Assembly: GCA_041658725.1 (NCBI GenBank)
Contig: JBAZZQ010000006.1
Location: 1 to 64,000 of the forward strand
From: JBAZZQ01 sp041658725
Lineage (GTDB): Bacteria > Planctomycetota > Phycisphaerae > JAAYCJ01
Direction of reading: 5' to 3'
DNA length: 64,000 nucleotides
Each line of letters begins with the position of its first letter. The first letter of the stretch is position 1. The notes beneath the pieces are model-generated. The model did no database searches, was not told where the DNA came from, and saw only the letters and a list, made by a program, of their open reading frames with translations. Both the position numbers and the translations under genes were made by a program. This document shows positions 23,900 to 33,385 of the stretch, piece by piece.

Positions 23900-25287
23900 T
23901 CTGCGCTTGTCCTCGACTGGTTGTGGCCGGTACGGCCAGCGGCGTGGGTAAAACGTCGCTGACGCTGGGGCTGGTTCGCGCTCTGGTCCGTCGGGGATTA
24001 AAGGTGCAAACTTTCAAAGTCGGACCGGATTTTCTCGACCCAACCTATTTGACCCTGGCTGCGAACAGAACCTGTTACAATCTCGATAGCTGGATGACCA
24101 GCCGCGATTATGTGCGGGAACTCTTCGCCCGAAAAACGGCCGACGTGGACATCGCAGTAATCGAAGGGGTGATGGGTCTGTTTGACGGGGTTTCCCCTGT
24201 CAGTATCGAATCCAGCACGGCGGAAATTGCCCTTTGTCTGGATTCGCCCGTGCTGCTGGCGGTAAACGTTCACGGCATGGCCGGCTCGATTGCTGCCATG
24301 GTCAAAGGATTTTCCGAATTTCATAAAAGCGTGAACATTCGCGGCGTGGTGGCCAATCGATGTGGTTCCGAAAGACACAAGGATATTTTACGCCAAGCCC
24401 TCACATCCTTCGCATGCCCGCCTCTTGTGGGTGGTATTCCGGAGGATGCGTTTCCCACGCTTCCTAGTCGGCATCTGGGTCTGGTAACCGCCGATCAGCA
24501 TTTTCTGAATAGTGACCTTCTGGACAAACTGGCCGATGCGTGTGAAAGTAATCTCGATCTGGAGATAATTTTGGCTATCGCAAAATCGGCCCCCTGTCTC
24601 GATGTTCCATCTTCGCCCACGGCACAAAAGGGAACCACCGTTCGACTGGGAATTGCCAGGGACGAAGCTTTCCATTTTTATTATCCGGATAATCTGGAGG
24701 TGCTCGAACAACTCGGAGCGGAACTTGTTTATTTTTCCCCGCGACGCGATTCGGCCCTTCCTGATAAGCTCCACGCGCTTTATATCGGCGGAGGCTACCC
24801 GGAGGAATACGCGCGCGAGCTTTCTTCAAATTCCACCATGCTCGATTCGATTCGATCCTTTGCTTCCGGCGGTCGGCCGATTTTTGCCGAATGCGGCGGC
24901 TTGATGTATTTAGGCGAAAAAGTTGTTGATCGGTCAGGAGTATCTTTTCCCATGTCAGGCCTCTTGCCGTTGACTTTTGTGATGCAAAACAGATTGAAAT
25001 CATTAGGTTACGTGGAAGTGACTTTAAACCAGGATTCGCTTTGGGGGCAAGCCGGACAGACCCTGCGCGGACATAAATTCCATTATTCCGACGTTAGCGA
25101 GATCACCTCGGATTCGTCCGGTTTTGAAAAAGCCTATTCTCTGAAAAGTCGTTCAGGAAAACTGCGATTGGAGGGCTACCAAAAAGGAAATATTCTTGCC
25201 GGTTATCCCCATCTGCATTTCGCCTCGGAACCCGCTACGCTCAACTATTTCCTGAATCTATGTCGGGAGGTAGATTATGAAAGCTAA
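23896..25287 (+). CDS. cbiA: Cobyrinate a,c-diamide synthase
   Basis: CbiA amidates the a and c carboxylates of cobyrinate with glutamine and ATP. The 463-residue protein starts with the ATP-binding segment VVAGTASGVGKTSLTLGL (about residues 9-26), then FKVGPDFLDPTYL and SWMTSRDYV, and has the synthetase signature EGVMGLFDG at about 90-98. Its C-terminal glutamine amidotransferase domain has the cysteine in FAECGGLMYLGE at about 332-343 and a histidine in YPHLHFAS. Translation appears to start at TTG 23896, which overlaps the previous stop and has AAAGGAG upstream. The stop overlaps the btuF start by 11 nt. Confidence 0.94.
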   Translation: MICACPRLVVAGTASGVGKTSLTLGLVRALVRRGLKVQTFKVGPDFLDPTYLTLAANRTCYNLDSWMTSRDYVRELFARKTADVDIAVIEGVMGLFDGVSPVSIESSTAEIALCLDSPVLLAVNVHGMAGSIAAMVKGFSEFHKSVNIRGVVANRCGSERHKDILRQALTSFACPPLVGGIPEDAFPTLPSRHLGLVTADQHFLNSDLLDKLADACESNLDLEIILAIAKSAPCLDVPSSPTAQKGTTVRLGIARDEAFHFYYPDNLEVLEQLGAELVYFSPRRDSALPDKLHALYIGGGYPEEYARELSSNSTMLDSIRSFASGGRPIFAECGGLMYLGEKVVDRSGVSFPMSGLLPLTFVMQNRLKSLGYVEVTLNQDSLWGQAGQTLRGHKFHYSDVSEITSDSSGFEKAYSLKSRSGKLRLEGYQKGNILAGYPHLHFASEPATLNYFLNLCREVDYES

Positions 25288-26191
25288 TTCATTCCTGATC
25301 GTTCTTGTTCCCGTGGTGTTGCTGACGGCAGTTTTTCTGATGCCGGATGCGATATATAAAAAAACCGAAAAAATAGCGGAAATCAAATCGGAAAAGCTGC
25401 GAATTGTTTCCCTGGCCCCCAGCGTAACGGAAATGCTCTTTTCGATGGGTCTGGGCGATGCGGTGGTCGGGATAACCGATTATTGTGATTATCCGCCGCA
25501 AACCAAAAACATCCAGCACGTCGGCGGATTTGCCATGCCCAATATAGAAAAAATCCTTAAACTGCATCCCGACCTCGTCATTACCGCCGACGATAAACGC
25601 CGAGAAATCTTACGTCCCCTGGAACAATCCGGTATCCGTATTTTGAATCTGACGATCAAAAGTTTTGAGGATATCTTCAAGGCCTTCCGGCAAATCGGCC
25701 AAGCGACAAACCATATTCCTCAAGCCCAAACTATCATCAACCGCATGCAGGAAGATTTAAAGTCCCTGGTTCAAAAATACCATTTTAATGATATTCCCAA
25801 TTCTCAACGCCCAAAAGTGTTTATGGAAATCTGGCACGACCCGGTCACCACCGTCGGCCGTTCCTCGATCATCAATGAACTCATTCAATTGGCAGGAGGA
25901 GTAAACGTTGCCCAGGATGTTTCAGGGATGTATCCAAATATTAGTCCTGAAAAGGTTATTGAATGGAAGCCGGACGTGATCATCGTCTGCTATATGACTC
26001 CGAAACAACAAAACAAAATGCAAATGGGTTCCCGAATCGGATGGCAGGATATACCAGCCGTCATTAATAACCGCGCATATAGTGATATCCCTCGCGACTT
26101 GATCCTTCGGCCCGGGCCTCGTATGGTCGATGGGGTTCGGATGCTGGCGGAACACTTATACGGACATCAATATCATGATACCCCCAAATAG
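25277..26191 (+). CDS. btuF: Cobalamin/corrinoid ABC transporter substrate-binding protein
   Basis: The 304-residue protein has an N-terminal membrane anchor or signal segment (residues 5-24) and a BtuF-type periplasmic binding fold. RIVSLAPSVTEMLFSMGLGDAVVGITDYCDYPP at about residues 41-73 is the typical cobalamin-binding lobe start, and NIEKILKLHPDLVI follows. The linking helix is around residues 140-170. The GGGAGG ribosome site precedes ATG 25277. It is the first of the btuFCD genes, at the end of the B12 operon, where it would capture corrinoids for import. Confidence 0.9.
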   Translation: MKANSFLIVLVPVVLLTAVFLMPDAIYKKTEKIAEIKSEKLRIVSLAPSVTEMLFSMGLGDAVVGITDYCDYPPQTKNIQHVGGFAMPNIEKILKLHPDLVITADDKRREILRPLEQSGIRILNLTIKSFEDIFKAFRQIGQATNHIPQAQTIINRMQEDLKSLVQKYHFNDIPNSQRPKVFMEIWHDPVTTVGRSSIINELIQLAGGVNVAQDVSGMYPNISPEKVIEWKPDVIIVCYMTPKQQNKMQMGSRIGWQDIPAVINNRAYSDIPRDLILRPGPRMVDGVRMLAEHLYGHQYHDTPK

Positions 26192-27152
26192 AGATTGGCT
26201 GCTGTATATCGTCCTTACGATGACCCTGGCGGGAGCGTGCATTGTCGCTCTCCTGACCGGTGCGGTCCATATTCCTTTCGATCAGATGCTCCAATCAGGA
26301 ATCATCCGTCTTCGCATCGCGCGTATTCTTTTGGCCGTCCTCTCCGGGGCGGCACTGTCCGTGGCGGGGGTTATTTTCCAGGCGCTTCTGCGTAATCCGC
26401 TGGCAGAACCTTATGTCCTGGGTGTCTCCTCCGGAGCCGGGCTTGGAGCGGTGATTTCCATCCTTCTGGGATTAGCGTTCGTCGGAATATGGACCATTCC
26501 TCTGATGGCCTTTGCCGGTGCCATCGTAACGATCATCACCGTTTATGCCCTGGCCCGGGAGGCCGACGGCAGTGTGCCGGTCCATACGTTGCTGCTCTCC
26601 GGCGTCATTATCGGAGCTGTGATGGGTAGTATTCTGCGGTTCATCATCTCGATCTCTTCCGCTGGGGACCTTCACAATGAAACGTGGTGGTTGCTGGGCA
26701 GCCTGCAAATTTTTGACTGGAACCTCTTGCGCGCGGTGGCCGTTGTCGTCATTGCATGCCTTGCCGTAACTCTGGCGTTCGCCCGTGATTTGAACGTCAT
26801 GACTCTCGGTGAGGAGCCGGCTGTCCATCTGGGGCTTCCGGTGGAACGCACGAAAAAACTATTTTTTATCATTGCCTCGTTCATGACGGGAGCCACCGTG
26901 GCTGCCTGTGGATTAATTGGTTTTGTGGGATTGATCGTTCCCCATTCCGTTCGGTTGGTCGTCGGTCCGGATCATCGAAGGCTCATACCGGCCTCAGCGC
27001 TCGCCGGTGCGATCTTTATGGTCCTTGTCGACTGTCTGGCCAGAGTGGTCCTCTCACCGCGGGAGATTCCCATCGGCGTAATGACGGCATTTTTGGGCGG
27101 TCCATTTTTCCTTTATCTGCTGCGGCGAAGAAAACGCCGCTATTGGGGTTAA
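26175..27152 (+). CDS. btuC: Corrinoid ABC transporter permease, FecCD family
   Basis: The 325-residue protein is a FecCD-family permease with about ten membrane helices. Characteristic segments are RLRIARILLAVLSGAALSVAGVIFQALLRNPLAEPYVLGVSSGAGLGA at about residues 38-85 and CGLIGFVGLIVPHSVRLVVGPDHRRLIP at about 244-271. The latter is the coupling region that contacts the ATPase. I start at ATG 26175, inside the end of btuF (17-nt overlap). It forms the channel between BtuF and BtuD. Confidence 0.92.
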   Translation: MIPPNRDWLLYIVLTMTLAGACIVALLTGAVHIPFDQMLQSGIIRLRIARILLAVLSGAALSVAGVIFQALLRNPLAEPYVLGVSSGAGLGAVISILLGLAFVGIWTIPLMAFAGAIVTIITVYALAREADGSVPVHTLLLSGVIIGAVMGSILRFIISISSAGDLHNETWWLLGSLQIFDWNLLRAVAVVVIACLAVTLAFARDLNVMTLGEEPAVHLGLPVERTKKLFFIIASFMTGATVAACGLIGFVGLIVPHSVRLVVGPDHRRLIPASALAGAIFMVLVDCLARVVLSPREIPIGVMTAFLGGPFFLYLLRRRKRRYWG

Positions 27153-27156
27153 ACCT

Positions 27157-27951
27157 ATGCTGTACATTGAAAACATCCATGCCGGTTACGGCCCGAAAGA
27201 AGTCGTTCATGGAGTTACCGTCCAGGTCCGCGAAGGGCAATTCCTCGGTCTGATCGGTCCTAACGGCTCTGGGAAAAGCACGCTTCTGCGGGTGGCCGGC
27301 GGTGTGCTGCCGTTTTCCCGGGGAAGCGTCACGCTCAATGGCGACGACATCCGAAAAATACCCAAACGATCTCTTGCCCGGACCCTGGCGGTTTTGCCTC
27401 AGAATTTCAACGTGGATTTTCCCTTTACCGTGCGAGAAATCGTCGCCATGGGCCGGTTCCCCTATATCGCGTTTCTGGGACGGGAAACCGCCCACGATTT
27501 ACAGATCATCGCCCAGGCGATGGAGCTGGCGGACGTAACGGAACTCGCCGATCGTGTGATTACGGAACTCAGCGGCGGCGAACGTCAACGCGCCTATATC
27601 GCCATGTGCCTAGCCCAGGAGCCCAGCATTCTCCTCCTGGACGAACCGACCAGCCACCTCGATATCACCCACCAGATATCCATTCTCGACCTGATTCGCT
27701 CCCTAAATCGGCGGCAAGGATTGACCGTAATGGCCGTCTTTCACGACCTGAACCTGGCCGCCGAATATTGCGATAACTTGCTGGTCCTCAATCAGGGAAA
27801 AATGGACGCCGTCGGCCCTGCCCAGGACATTCTGACCGCCCCGCGAATTGCCAAGATATATCAAACGACGGTTTATATAGAGAAAAATCACGTTTCCGGA
27901 AAACCTCACATCGTTGTGAGCGCCGGAACGAGTTCTTTTTGTAAGGAATAG
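27157..27951 (+). CDS. btuD: Corrinoid ABC transporter ATP-binding protein
   Basis: The 264-residue ATPase has Walker A GPNGSGKST at about residues 36-44, the Q-loop LPQNFNVDF, the signature LSGGERQR at about 138-145, Walker B SILLLDEPTSHLD at about 156-168 and the H-loop histidine in AVFHDLNLAAEY. This is the FepC/BtuD subfamily. It lies 4 nt after btuC and is the last recognisable gene of the B12 operon. A prepilin-like gene follows after 12 nt. Confidence 0.93.
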   Translation: MLYIENIHAGYGPKEVVHGVTVQVREGQFLGLIGPNGSGKSTLLRVAGGVLPFSRGSVTLNGDDIRKIPKRSLARTLAVLPQNFNVDFPFTVREIVAMGRFPYIAFLGRETAHDLQIIAQAMELADVTELADRVITELSGGERQRAYIAMCLAQEPSILLLDEPTSHLDITHQISILDLIRSLNRRQGLTVMAVFHDLNLAAEYCDNLLVLNQGKMDAVGPAQDILTAPRIAKIYQTTVYIEKNHVSGKPHIVVSAGTSSFCKE

Positions 27952-27963
27952 AGAAATTTACCC

Positions 27964-28722
<759 letters not shown>

Positions 28723-28932
28723 TACCCATCCCAGATTCGCTTTGCCGATACCACACAAATCGTCATGCTGAACGAAGTGAAGCATCTCGCCCCATAGGCA
28801 GCAAGATGTTTCGCTGCGCTCCCAGACATTACTTTCCGGGTGGCGTGCAACGCCGTGAACTAACGCCTTTGAGTAAAAATCGTTCCTCCACACATCAATC
28901 AACCTTTTTGTTCCCACCGTCGAAACAATAAG

Positions 28933-28968
28933 ACTCATTCTAACATTCTCAAGAATGTTAGAATGAGT
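28933..28968. terminator. Perfect 17-bp stem-loop, probable terminator
   Basis: ACTCATTCTAACATTCT (28933-28949) pairs exactly with 28952-28968 round a 2-nt gap, followed by TTTTA. It lies about 210 nt after the prepilin gene and may end the B12-operon transcript; it is unusually long and AT-rich for a terminator. Confidence 0.5.
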
Positions 28969-29140
28969 TTTAAGCTATCCAAACGCCATTTCAAGTGGAT
29001 TTACGCAGCCGGAGATTTAAACATACGCGCCGGCTTGTGGGTTCTTGCAGCAGATACGCAGCGCAAAGAGATTTTTTTATATACATAGCCGTCAAGTTCA
29101 CGGTGTCGTATTGGGCATCATTAAGACATGGCCACGTAAG

Positions 29141-29212
29141 AACGAGGCCATGCCACCCACGTTTCTTTTGAAAATCGCCGGCGTAGCCCGCTAGATGCTC
29201 GCAATGACCAAG
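29141..29212 (-). repeat. Interspersed repeat, inverted copy of 36826-36900
   Basis: Read on the minus strand it gives tcattgcgagcatcta, a GCCGGCGATTTTCAAAAGAA-like segment and gggtggcatgg, in the same order as 36829-36890 on the plus strand. The two copies flank the arsR-RND operon in opposite orientation. Confidence 0.65.
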
Positions 29213-29256
29213 TGGGGGTTTTCCATACACGTTCGTAAAAATTTGGAAAGGCATAC

Positions 29257-29284
29257 TTGATATATCGTTATTTATCGATATACT
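29257..29284 (+). promoter_or_regulatory. Promoter with embedded ArsR-type operator
   Basis: TTGATA (29257-29262) and TATACT (29279-29284) are 16 nt apart. A dyad TATATCG-8 nt-CGATATA (29261-29282) occupies the spacer and overlaps both hexamers. A repressor bound there would block polymerase. The arsR-type gene starts 22 nt further on, with AGGAGG before its ATG, so autoregulation is likely. Confidence 0.65.
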
Positions 29285-29305
29285 GATATATTAGGAGGTA
29301 ACGTT

Positions 29306-29620
29306 ATGGCTGGTAAATTGTCACTGCTTTCCATCGACGTATTGAATGGAGCGGCGGAGTGCCTGAAGGTGATGGCGCACCCGGTTCGGCTTCGGATTGT
29401 GGACGTGCTGATGCAGAAGGAGTTTCCGGTGCACGAAATCGCACGGTTGTGCGAGACCTCGCCGGACCAGACGTGCGAGCACCTTCGGTTGATGAAGGGG
29501 CGCGGTCTTCTCACCAGTGAACGCCGGGGTAGGAGGGTTTATTATAAGATTGCTTCCTCGAATCTGCCGGGGCTTATTGAGTGTCTTCGGAAAAATTGCG
29601 GGGTTAAAAAAATAAGATAA
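29306..29620 (+). CDS. ArsR-family transcriptional repressor, cysteine-rich
   Basis: The 104-residue protein is a single winged helix-turn-helix domain: LKVMAHPVRLRIVDVL at about residues 20-35, the recognition unit VHEIARLCETSPDQTCEHLRLMKGRGLL at 42-69, and the wing RRGRRVYYKI at 73-82. It has five cysteines (C19, C49, C57, C93, C98). The ELCVC metal site of classical ArsR proteins is absent; a distant pair such as C49 and C98 would suit thiol or persulfide sensing as in BigR/SqrR-type regulators (inference). It leads an apparent operon with a sulfur-transfer flavoprotein and an RND pump, with gaps of 10-12 nt. Confidence 0.88.
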   Translation: MAGKLSLLSIDVLNGAAECLKVMAHPVRLRIVDVLMQKEFPVHEIARLCETSPDQTCEHLRLMKGRGLLTSERRGRRVYYKIASSNLPGLIECLRKNCGVKKIR

Positions 29621-29631
29621 GGAGTATACCT

Positions 29632-32106
29632 ATGGCGGAGATTAAGCGGATTGTAATCGTGGGCGGAGTGGCGGGTGGGGCCTCGGCGGCGGCAAGGGCG
29701 AGGAGATTGTCGGAAGAGGCGGAAATTGTTTTGTTTGAACGCGGGGAGTATATTTCCTTTGCTAACTGCGGAATGCCCTATCATATCGGGGGAACGATTG
29801 TGGAGCGGGCACGGCTGCTCATACAGACCCCTGAGTCGATGGCGAAACGGTTTCGGATCGATGTTCGGACGCGAATGGAAGTGGTACGGATTGATCGTGG
29901 GCGGAAGGAAGTCGTAGCGAAGAATCTGGTGACGGGCGAGGAGCAGGTGGTTCCTTATGATGCGATTGTTCTTAGTCCGGGGGCGGCTCCGGTGCGCCCG
30001 CCGATTCCGGGAATCGATTTTCCCCGGATTTTTACGCTTCGCAGCCTGTCGGACATGGATGCGATCAAGGGGGCGATTGAAAGACAGACTCCGGCAAAGG
30101 CCGTGATTGTCGGGGGCGGGTATATCGGGCTGGAGATGGCGGAGGCTCTTCGTCAGCGAAAAATCCAGGTGATGCTGATTGAGCTTACCGGTCAGGTCAT
30201 GGGGATAATCGATCCGGAGATGGCCGTGCAACTTCACCAGCAATTGAAGTTACATGGGATCGATCTTCGCCTGGGGACTTCCGTAACGGCTTTTCGAGAG
30301 GAGGGAAATTCCCTTGGAGTGCAACTTAGCACCGGTGAAGTTGCGGCTTGCGATTTGGCCATTCTTGCCATTGGGGTAAAACCCGAAGTGGATCTCGCGC
30401 GTCAGGCCGGTCTGGCAATCGGTGAGCTGGGCGGGATCGTGGTCGATGAGCACATGCGCACAAGCGATCCTGATATCTACGCGGTCGGCGATGCTGTCGA
30501 GGTCTCTCATTTTGTGGATAACCGATCTGTCCTCATTCCCTTGGCTGGCCCCGCCAATCGGCAAGGCCGGATTGCCGCGGATAATATCTTCGGACGCGAT
30601 AGCGTTTATCGCAAAACCCAGGGGACAGCGATCTGCAAAGTCTTCGATCTGGCTGTCGGAATAACCGGACTGAGTGAAAAAGCGTTAAAGCAGAGCGGCG
30701 CGATATATGAAAAGATTTATGTCCATCCGGCCAGTCATGCCGGTTATTATCCGGGGGCCAGTCCGATTACTTTAAAACTCTTGTTTGATCCCCGGAACGG
30801 AAAAATCCTGGGAGCTCAGGCGGTGGGTTCGGAGGGGATCGATAAACGCATTGATATCCTTTCCGTGGCCATGCGTGCCGGGTTGACGGTTCATGATCTG
30901 GGGGACTTGGAACTGTGCTACGCCCCGCCCTACGGCTCGGCCAAGGATCCGATCAACTATGCCGGATTTGTCGCTTCAAATGTCATCCAGGGGGATGTCA
31001 AGCTTTGCCATGCGGAGGATATGGCTAACCCGCGGGAAGATCAATTCCTGCTCGATGTCCGAACTGCGACCGAGGTCAAGGCCGGGACCATCCCCGGCGC
31101 GATCAATATTCCCGTGGATGATTTACGCCGACGAATCGACGAATTGCCGAAGGGCAAGGAACTGCTGGTCTTCTGCCAAGTCGGGCTTCGGGGCTATATT
31201 GCCTGCCGAATGCTTAGCCAGCATGGATTAACCTGCCGGAACCTGACCGGCGGATATAAAACGTATCAGAGTGTCACGGCGATTGGGCCAAGTACGCCAG
31301 CCCCCAAACGTGAGGACATGCGGGATGATTCCGGGTCAGGAGGTCAAATAATGGAAACAAATAACCAACCACCCAAAATCGTGCGGAATATCGACGCCAC
31401 CGGACAGCAATGTCCCGGGCCGATCATGCAGTTAAAGAGTGAACTGGAAAAAATCCAGGTCGGCGAAGCGGTGTCCATTACCACTCGCGATCATGGTTTC
31501 GCCGCCGACATCGCCGGCTGGTGCCATAGCACCTGCAACCAGCTCCTGGAGGTTGTTCCATCGAACGGCGGCTACCGGGCCACGGTGGTTAAGAAAGAAA
31601 AAGAGAGGTGTCAGGGGACTGTTTTACCCGGCGAGAAAAAAAGCACAACGATCGTCGTTTTCAGCAATGATTTTGATCGGGCCATGGCAGCCTTTATCAT
31701 TGCCAACGGAGCCGCCGCCATGGGAAGTGATGTTACGCTCTTTTTTACCTTCTGGGGATTGAATATCCTGAGAAAAAATGAGACAATTCCGGTCAAGAAA
31801 ACATTGATCGAAAGAATGTTCGGCTGGATGATGCCTCGCGGAGCGGAAAAGCTTGTCCTTTCCAAGATGAATATGGGCGGAATGGGAACGATGATGATGA
31901 AGGGGATCATGAAAAAGAAAAATGCCGCCTCCTTATCGGAGCTGATCCGTAGTGCTCAAAAGCAAGGCGTTCGCATGGTGGCCTGCTCGATGTCGATGGA
32001 TTTGATGGGCATCAAACACGAGGAATTGATCGACGGAATCGAGGAAGGCGGAGTGGCCATGTATTTGGATCGTGCTGAAGCGGGCAATGTAAATCTTTTT
32101 ATATAG
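29632..32106 (+). CDS. Multidomain CoA-disulfide reductase-like, rhodanese, TusA and DsrE protein
   Basis: The 824-residue protein joins five modules. Residues about 5-310 are an FAD/NAD(P)-binding disulfide reductase of the CoA-disulfide reductase/NADH oxidase group, with the single redox cysteine C46 in SFANCGMPYH. About 325-440 is the dimerisation domain. About 455-540 is a rhodanese domain with catalytic C515 in VFCQVGLRGY. About 585-655 is TusA/SirA-like with C594 in QQCPGPIM. About 668-824 is DsrE-like with C785. Each cysteine can carry a sulfane sulfur in its family, so the chain looks like an internal persulfide relay. Cytoplasmic, no signal peptide. It lies 12 nt from arsR and from the adaptor gene. 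Confidence 0.88.
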   Translation: MAEIKRIVIVGGVAGGASAAARARRLSEEAEIVLFERGEYISFANCGMPYHIGGTIVERARLLIQTPESMAKRFRIDVRTRMEVVRIDRGRKEVVAKNLVTGEEQVVPYDAIVLSPGAAPVRPPIPGIDFPRIFTLRSLSDMDAIKGAIERQTPAKAVIVGGGYIGLEMAEALRQRKIQVMLIELTGQVMGIIDPEMAVQLHQQLKLHGIDLRLGTSVTAFREEGNSLGVQLSTGEVAACDLAILAIGVKPEVDLARQAGLAIGELGGIVVDEHMRTSDPDIYAVGDAVEVSHFVDNRSVLIPLAGPANRQGRIAADNIFGRDSVYRKTQGTAICKVFDLAVGITGLSEKALKQSGAIYEKIYVHPASHAGYYPGASPITLKLLFDPRNGKILGAQAVGSEGIDKRIDILSVAMRAGLTVHDLGDLELCYAPPYGSAKDPINYAGFVASNVIQGDVKLCHAEDMANPREDQFLLDVRTATEVKAGTIPGAINIPVDDLRRRIDELPKGKELLVFCQVGLRGYIACRMLSQHGLTCRNLTGGYKTYQSVTAIGPSTPAPKREDMRDDSGSGGQIMETNNQPPKIVRNIDATGQQCPGPIMQLKSELEKIQVGEAVSITTRDHGFAADIAGWCHSTCNQLLEVVPSNGGYRATVVKKEKERCQGTVLPGEKKSTTIVVFSNDFDRAMAAFIIANGAAAMGSDVTLFFTFWGLNILRKNETIPVKKTLIERMFGWMMPRGAEKLVLSKMNMGGMGTMMMKGIMKKKNAASLSELIRSAQKQGVRMVACSMSMDLMGIKHEELIDGIEEGGVAMYLDRAEAGNVNLFI

Positions 32107-32118
32107 GGGATATCGCCA

Positions 32119-33375
32119 ATGGCACAAAATCAGGAATTACCACCCAAGCCCAGGTCGGAGTCTCAACAGGTAAAGGGTATATCGGAAGAAGCCCCCAAAG
32201 GAAGTGGTCTTTTCCAATGGTTTGGGGGCCCGTGGAGAATTGTGCTGGAATCGATTGTTGCCATGCTGGCTGTGGTCTTGGTTTTGTTTTGGCTGGCGGG
32301 AACTTTTCATTCCAAAGTAAGTCCTGATGCAATAGAACGACCGGTACGGCCGATGGTCCCGGGCGGAACAGTGGTCGAGGCCAAAAGCTATTCCATCCCT
32401 CGATACGAATGGGCCATTGGGAGTATTCAGGCCGTCCATGAGACATCCCTGGGCGCGAAGATACTGGCCAAGGTGAAGGAAACGAACGTCAAAGCGGGTC
32501 AGCCGGTCAGGGAAGGCGAAGTCCTGATGCGGTTGGATGATGCGGATTTGAAGGCGAGGGTCGATCAAGCGACGGCGGCAATAGATGGGGCCAGGGCGGC
32601 CCAGAGCCAGGCGAAGGTGGATTATGATCGGATAATGAATCTGGCGAAGCAAAAGGCGGCGACGGACTACGAATTGACCAGCACCCAGAGTCACTGGCAG
32701 GAGGCGAAGGCAAAACTAGCCCAGGCCGAGCATGCCCTGGATGAGGCCAAGACGGTCCTGACCTATTCGGTGATTCGGGCCCCTTTCGACGGGCTGGTGA
32801 TTGATAAAAAGGTGGAGGCGGGGGACACGGTTGTGCCGGGGCAAATTTTTCTGAAGCTGTATGATCCGAAGCGAATGCAACTGGTGGCAACAGTCCGAGA
32901 GTCCCTGGCCAGGAATTTGCAGGTCGGTCAGCCGTTGCAGGCGTATATCCCTGCCATGAGTAAGCTCTGCGCCGGCACGGTGGCGGAGATTGTGCCCCAG
33001 GCCCAGGCGGAAAGTAGGAGCTTCGACGTCAAGGTCGTCGGCCCGTGTGCCCCCGGGATTTATACCGGAATGTTCGGACGACTTTTAATCCCTCTGGGCG
33101 AAGAGCAGGTTATCCTGATTCCGCAAGCGGCCGTAGAAAACGTCGGGCAGCTCAAGCTGATAGAAGTAGTGGATGGAAACCATCTGGCTCGGCGAAGTAT
33201 CCAGACAGGGCGAACGTTCGAGGATTACGTAGAGGCGCTCAGCGGATTAGCGGGAGGGGAAAATATCTGGGTTCCCAGGAAAATCCCGGTATCCGAAAAG
33301 AAAACCTTTACTCCAACCTATCTGTGGGAAGGCCTGGAAGCGGGAATCGCTTGCCCGACTTCCCAACCAAAATAA
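32119..33375 (+). CDS. RND efflux periplasmic adaptor (membrane fusion protein)
   Basis: The 418-residue protein has one N-terminal membrane helix (residues about 37-59) and the HlyD/AcrA layout: a lipoyl half-motif (ETSLGAKILAKVKETNVKAGQPVREGEVLMRLDDADLKA at about 113-151), a coiled-coil hairpin at about 152-210, the second lipoyl half with IRAPFDGLVIDKKVEAGDTV at about 219-238, and a beta-barrel domain. It would link the inner-membrane pump encoded 10 nt downstream to an outer-membrane channel. No TolC-type gene is present in this operon. Confidence 0.9.
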   Translation: MAQNQELPPKPRSESQQVKGISEEAPKGSGLFQWFGGPWRIVLESIVAMLAVVLVLFWLAGTFHSKVSPDAIERPVRPMVPGGTVVEAKSYSIPRYEWAIGSIQAVHETSLGAKILAKVKETNVKAGQPVREGEVLMRLDDADLKARVDQATAAIDGARAAQSQAKVDYDRIMNLAKQKAATDYELTSTQSHWQEAKAKLAQAEHALDEAKTVLTYSVIRAPFDGLVIDKKVEAGDTVVPGQIFLKLYDPKRMQLVATVRESLARNLQVGQPLQAYIPAMSKLCAGTVAEIVPQAQAESRSFDVKVVGPCAPGIYTGMFGRLLIPLGEEQVILIPQAAVENVGQLKLIEVVDGNHLARRSIQTGRTFEDYVEALSGLAGGENIWVPRKIPVSEKKTFTPTYLWEGLEAGIACPTSQPK

Positions 33376-33385
33376 GAGGTACCCG

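Larger units (their letters stand above)
28723..29256. other. Gene-poor interval with repeat fragments
   Basis: No convincing gene is visible. The interval holds part of a widespread interspersed repeat with the words gtcatgctgaacgaagtg and aagatgtttcgctgcgct at about 28763-28825. It also holds the perfect inverted repeat at 28933-28968 and a minus-orientation copy (29141-29212) of a repeat also present at 36826-36900. Confidence 0.6.

Noticed and set aside
29261..29282. A -24/-12 (sigma-54) promoter before the arsR-type gene
   Set aside because: No GG-N10-GC pair is present, whereas TTGATA and TATACT at 16-nt spacing fit a sigma-70 promoter.
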